64,000 bases of DNA from Bosea sp. (in: a-proteobacteria) (GTDB lineage: Bacteria; Pseudomonadota; Alphaproteobacteria; Rhizobiales; Beijerinckiaceae), in the NCBI GenBank assembly GCA_023910605.1, contig JAAVVV010000001.1, positions 796,698-860,697 on the forward strand. Reading direction: 5' to 3'. The translations under genes were made by a program, and so were the position numbers. The notes under the pieces are model-generated. The model did not search any database. It was not told where the DNA came from and worked only from the letters and a program-made list of their open reading frames with translations. Shown piece by piece: positions 63,970 to 64,000 of the stretch (positions are counted from its first letter, which is position 1; the number at the start of each line of letters is the position of its first letter).

Positions 63970-64000
63970 CGCATTCCACAGGAAACAGCCTGATGTCAGC

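Overview
The window comes from a GC-rich alphaproteobacterium, most likely of the Hyphomicrobiales (Bosea-like; genus not certain). The evidence is the phoR-pstSCAB-phoU-phoB order, a sitABCD transporter beside a Fur/Mur regulator, an ExoF/ExoY/ExoP-type polysaccharide locus, PHO-box and Mur-box like sites, and generally high GC.

Region 1 (1-7300) is a mobile-DNA landing zone. It holds the end of an IS5-type element, a tyrosine integrase beside a 3' half of a tRNA-Arg gene (an attachment-site remnant), an IS630 element expressed through a -1 frameshift, and a complete IS66 element (tnpA, tnpB, tnpC) with a perfect 8-bp target duplication. The IS66 copy splits a small HEPN-like gene whose two halves rejoin in frame when the IS is removed.

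Region 2 (7460-19355) is a catabolic locus. One nine-gene leftward operon encodes an AstE/AspA-type deacylase, an M81 (MlrC-like) metallopeptidase, an enolase-superfamily enzyme, a class II aldolase and a complete Dpp/Opp-type ABC importer. A divergent GntR/FCD regulator and a second enolase-superfamily enzyme face it across a promoter with a perfect ATCGTATACGAT palindrome. The substrate is unknown; an acylated or amide-linked hydroxy or sugar acid is a reasonable guess.

Region 3 (19797-36722) is an exopolysaccharide locus: GT2 and GT4 glycosyltransferases, an ExoF-like export protein, a Wzx-type flippase, a GH16 glycanase, an ExoY-like priming transferase, a Wzy/ligase-like membrane protein, a GT4-GT2 fusion, and a Wzz/ExoP-like protein whose kinase P-loop has lost its lysine. 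AT-rich intergenic stretches carry dyad repeats, and a REP-like pair lies before the Wzy-like gene.

Region 4 (36797-45924) has a soluble globin-coupled chemoreceptor and a CoA-dependent aromatic-acid-type operon (SDR, MarR, enoyl-CoA hydratase, acyl-CoA dehydrogenase, benzoate-CoA-ligase-like enzyme, RidA), then a putative outer-membrane protein and an SMP-30 lactonase.

Region 5 (45905-57091) is mixed housekeeping: sitABCD and mur, a YaiI-family protein, tRNA-Gly(CCC), a ComM/YifB ATPase, a YddA/BacA-like ABC protein with a dead nucleotide-binding domain, a methyltransferase-like protein, a flippase-like membrane protein and PPK2. Region 6 (57248-63970) is the phosphate regulon: phoR, PHO box, pstSCAB, phoU, phoB and a strong terminator.
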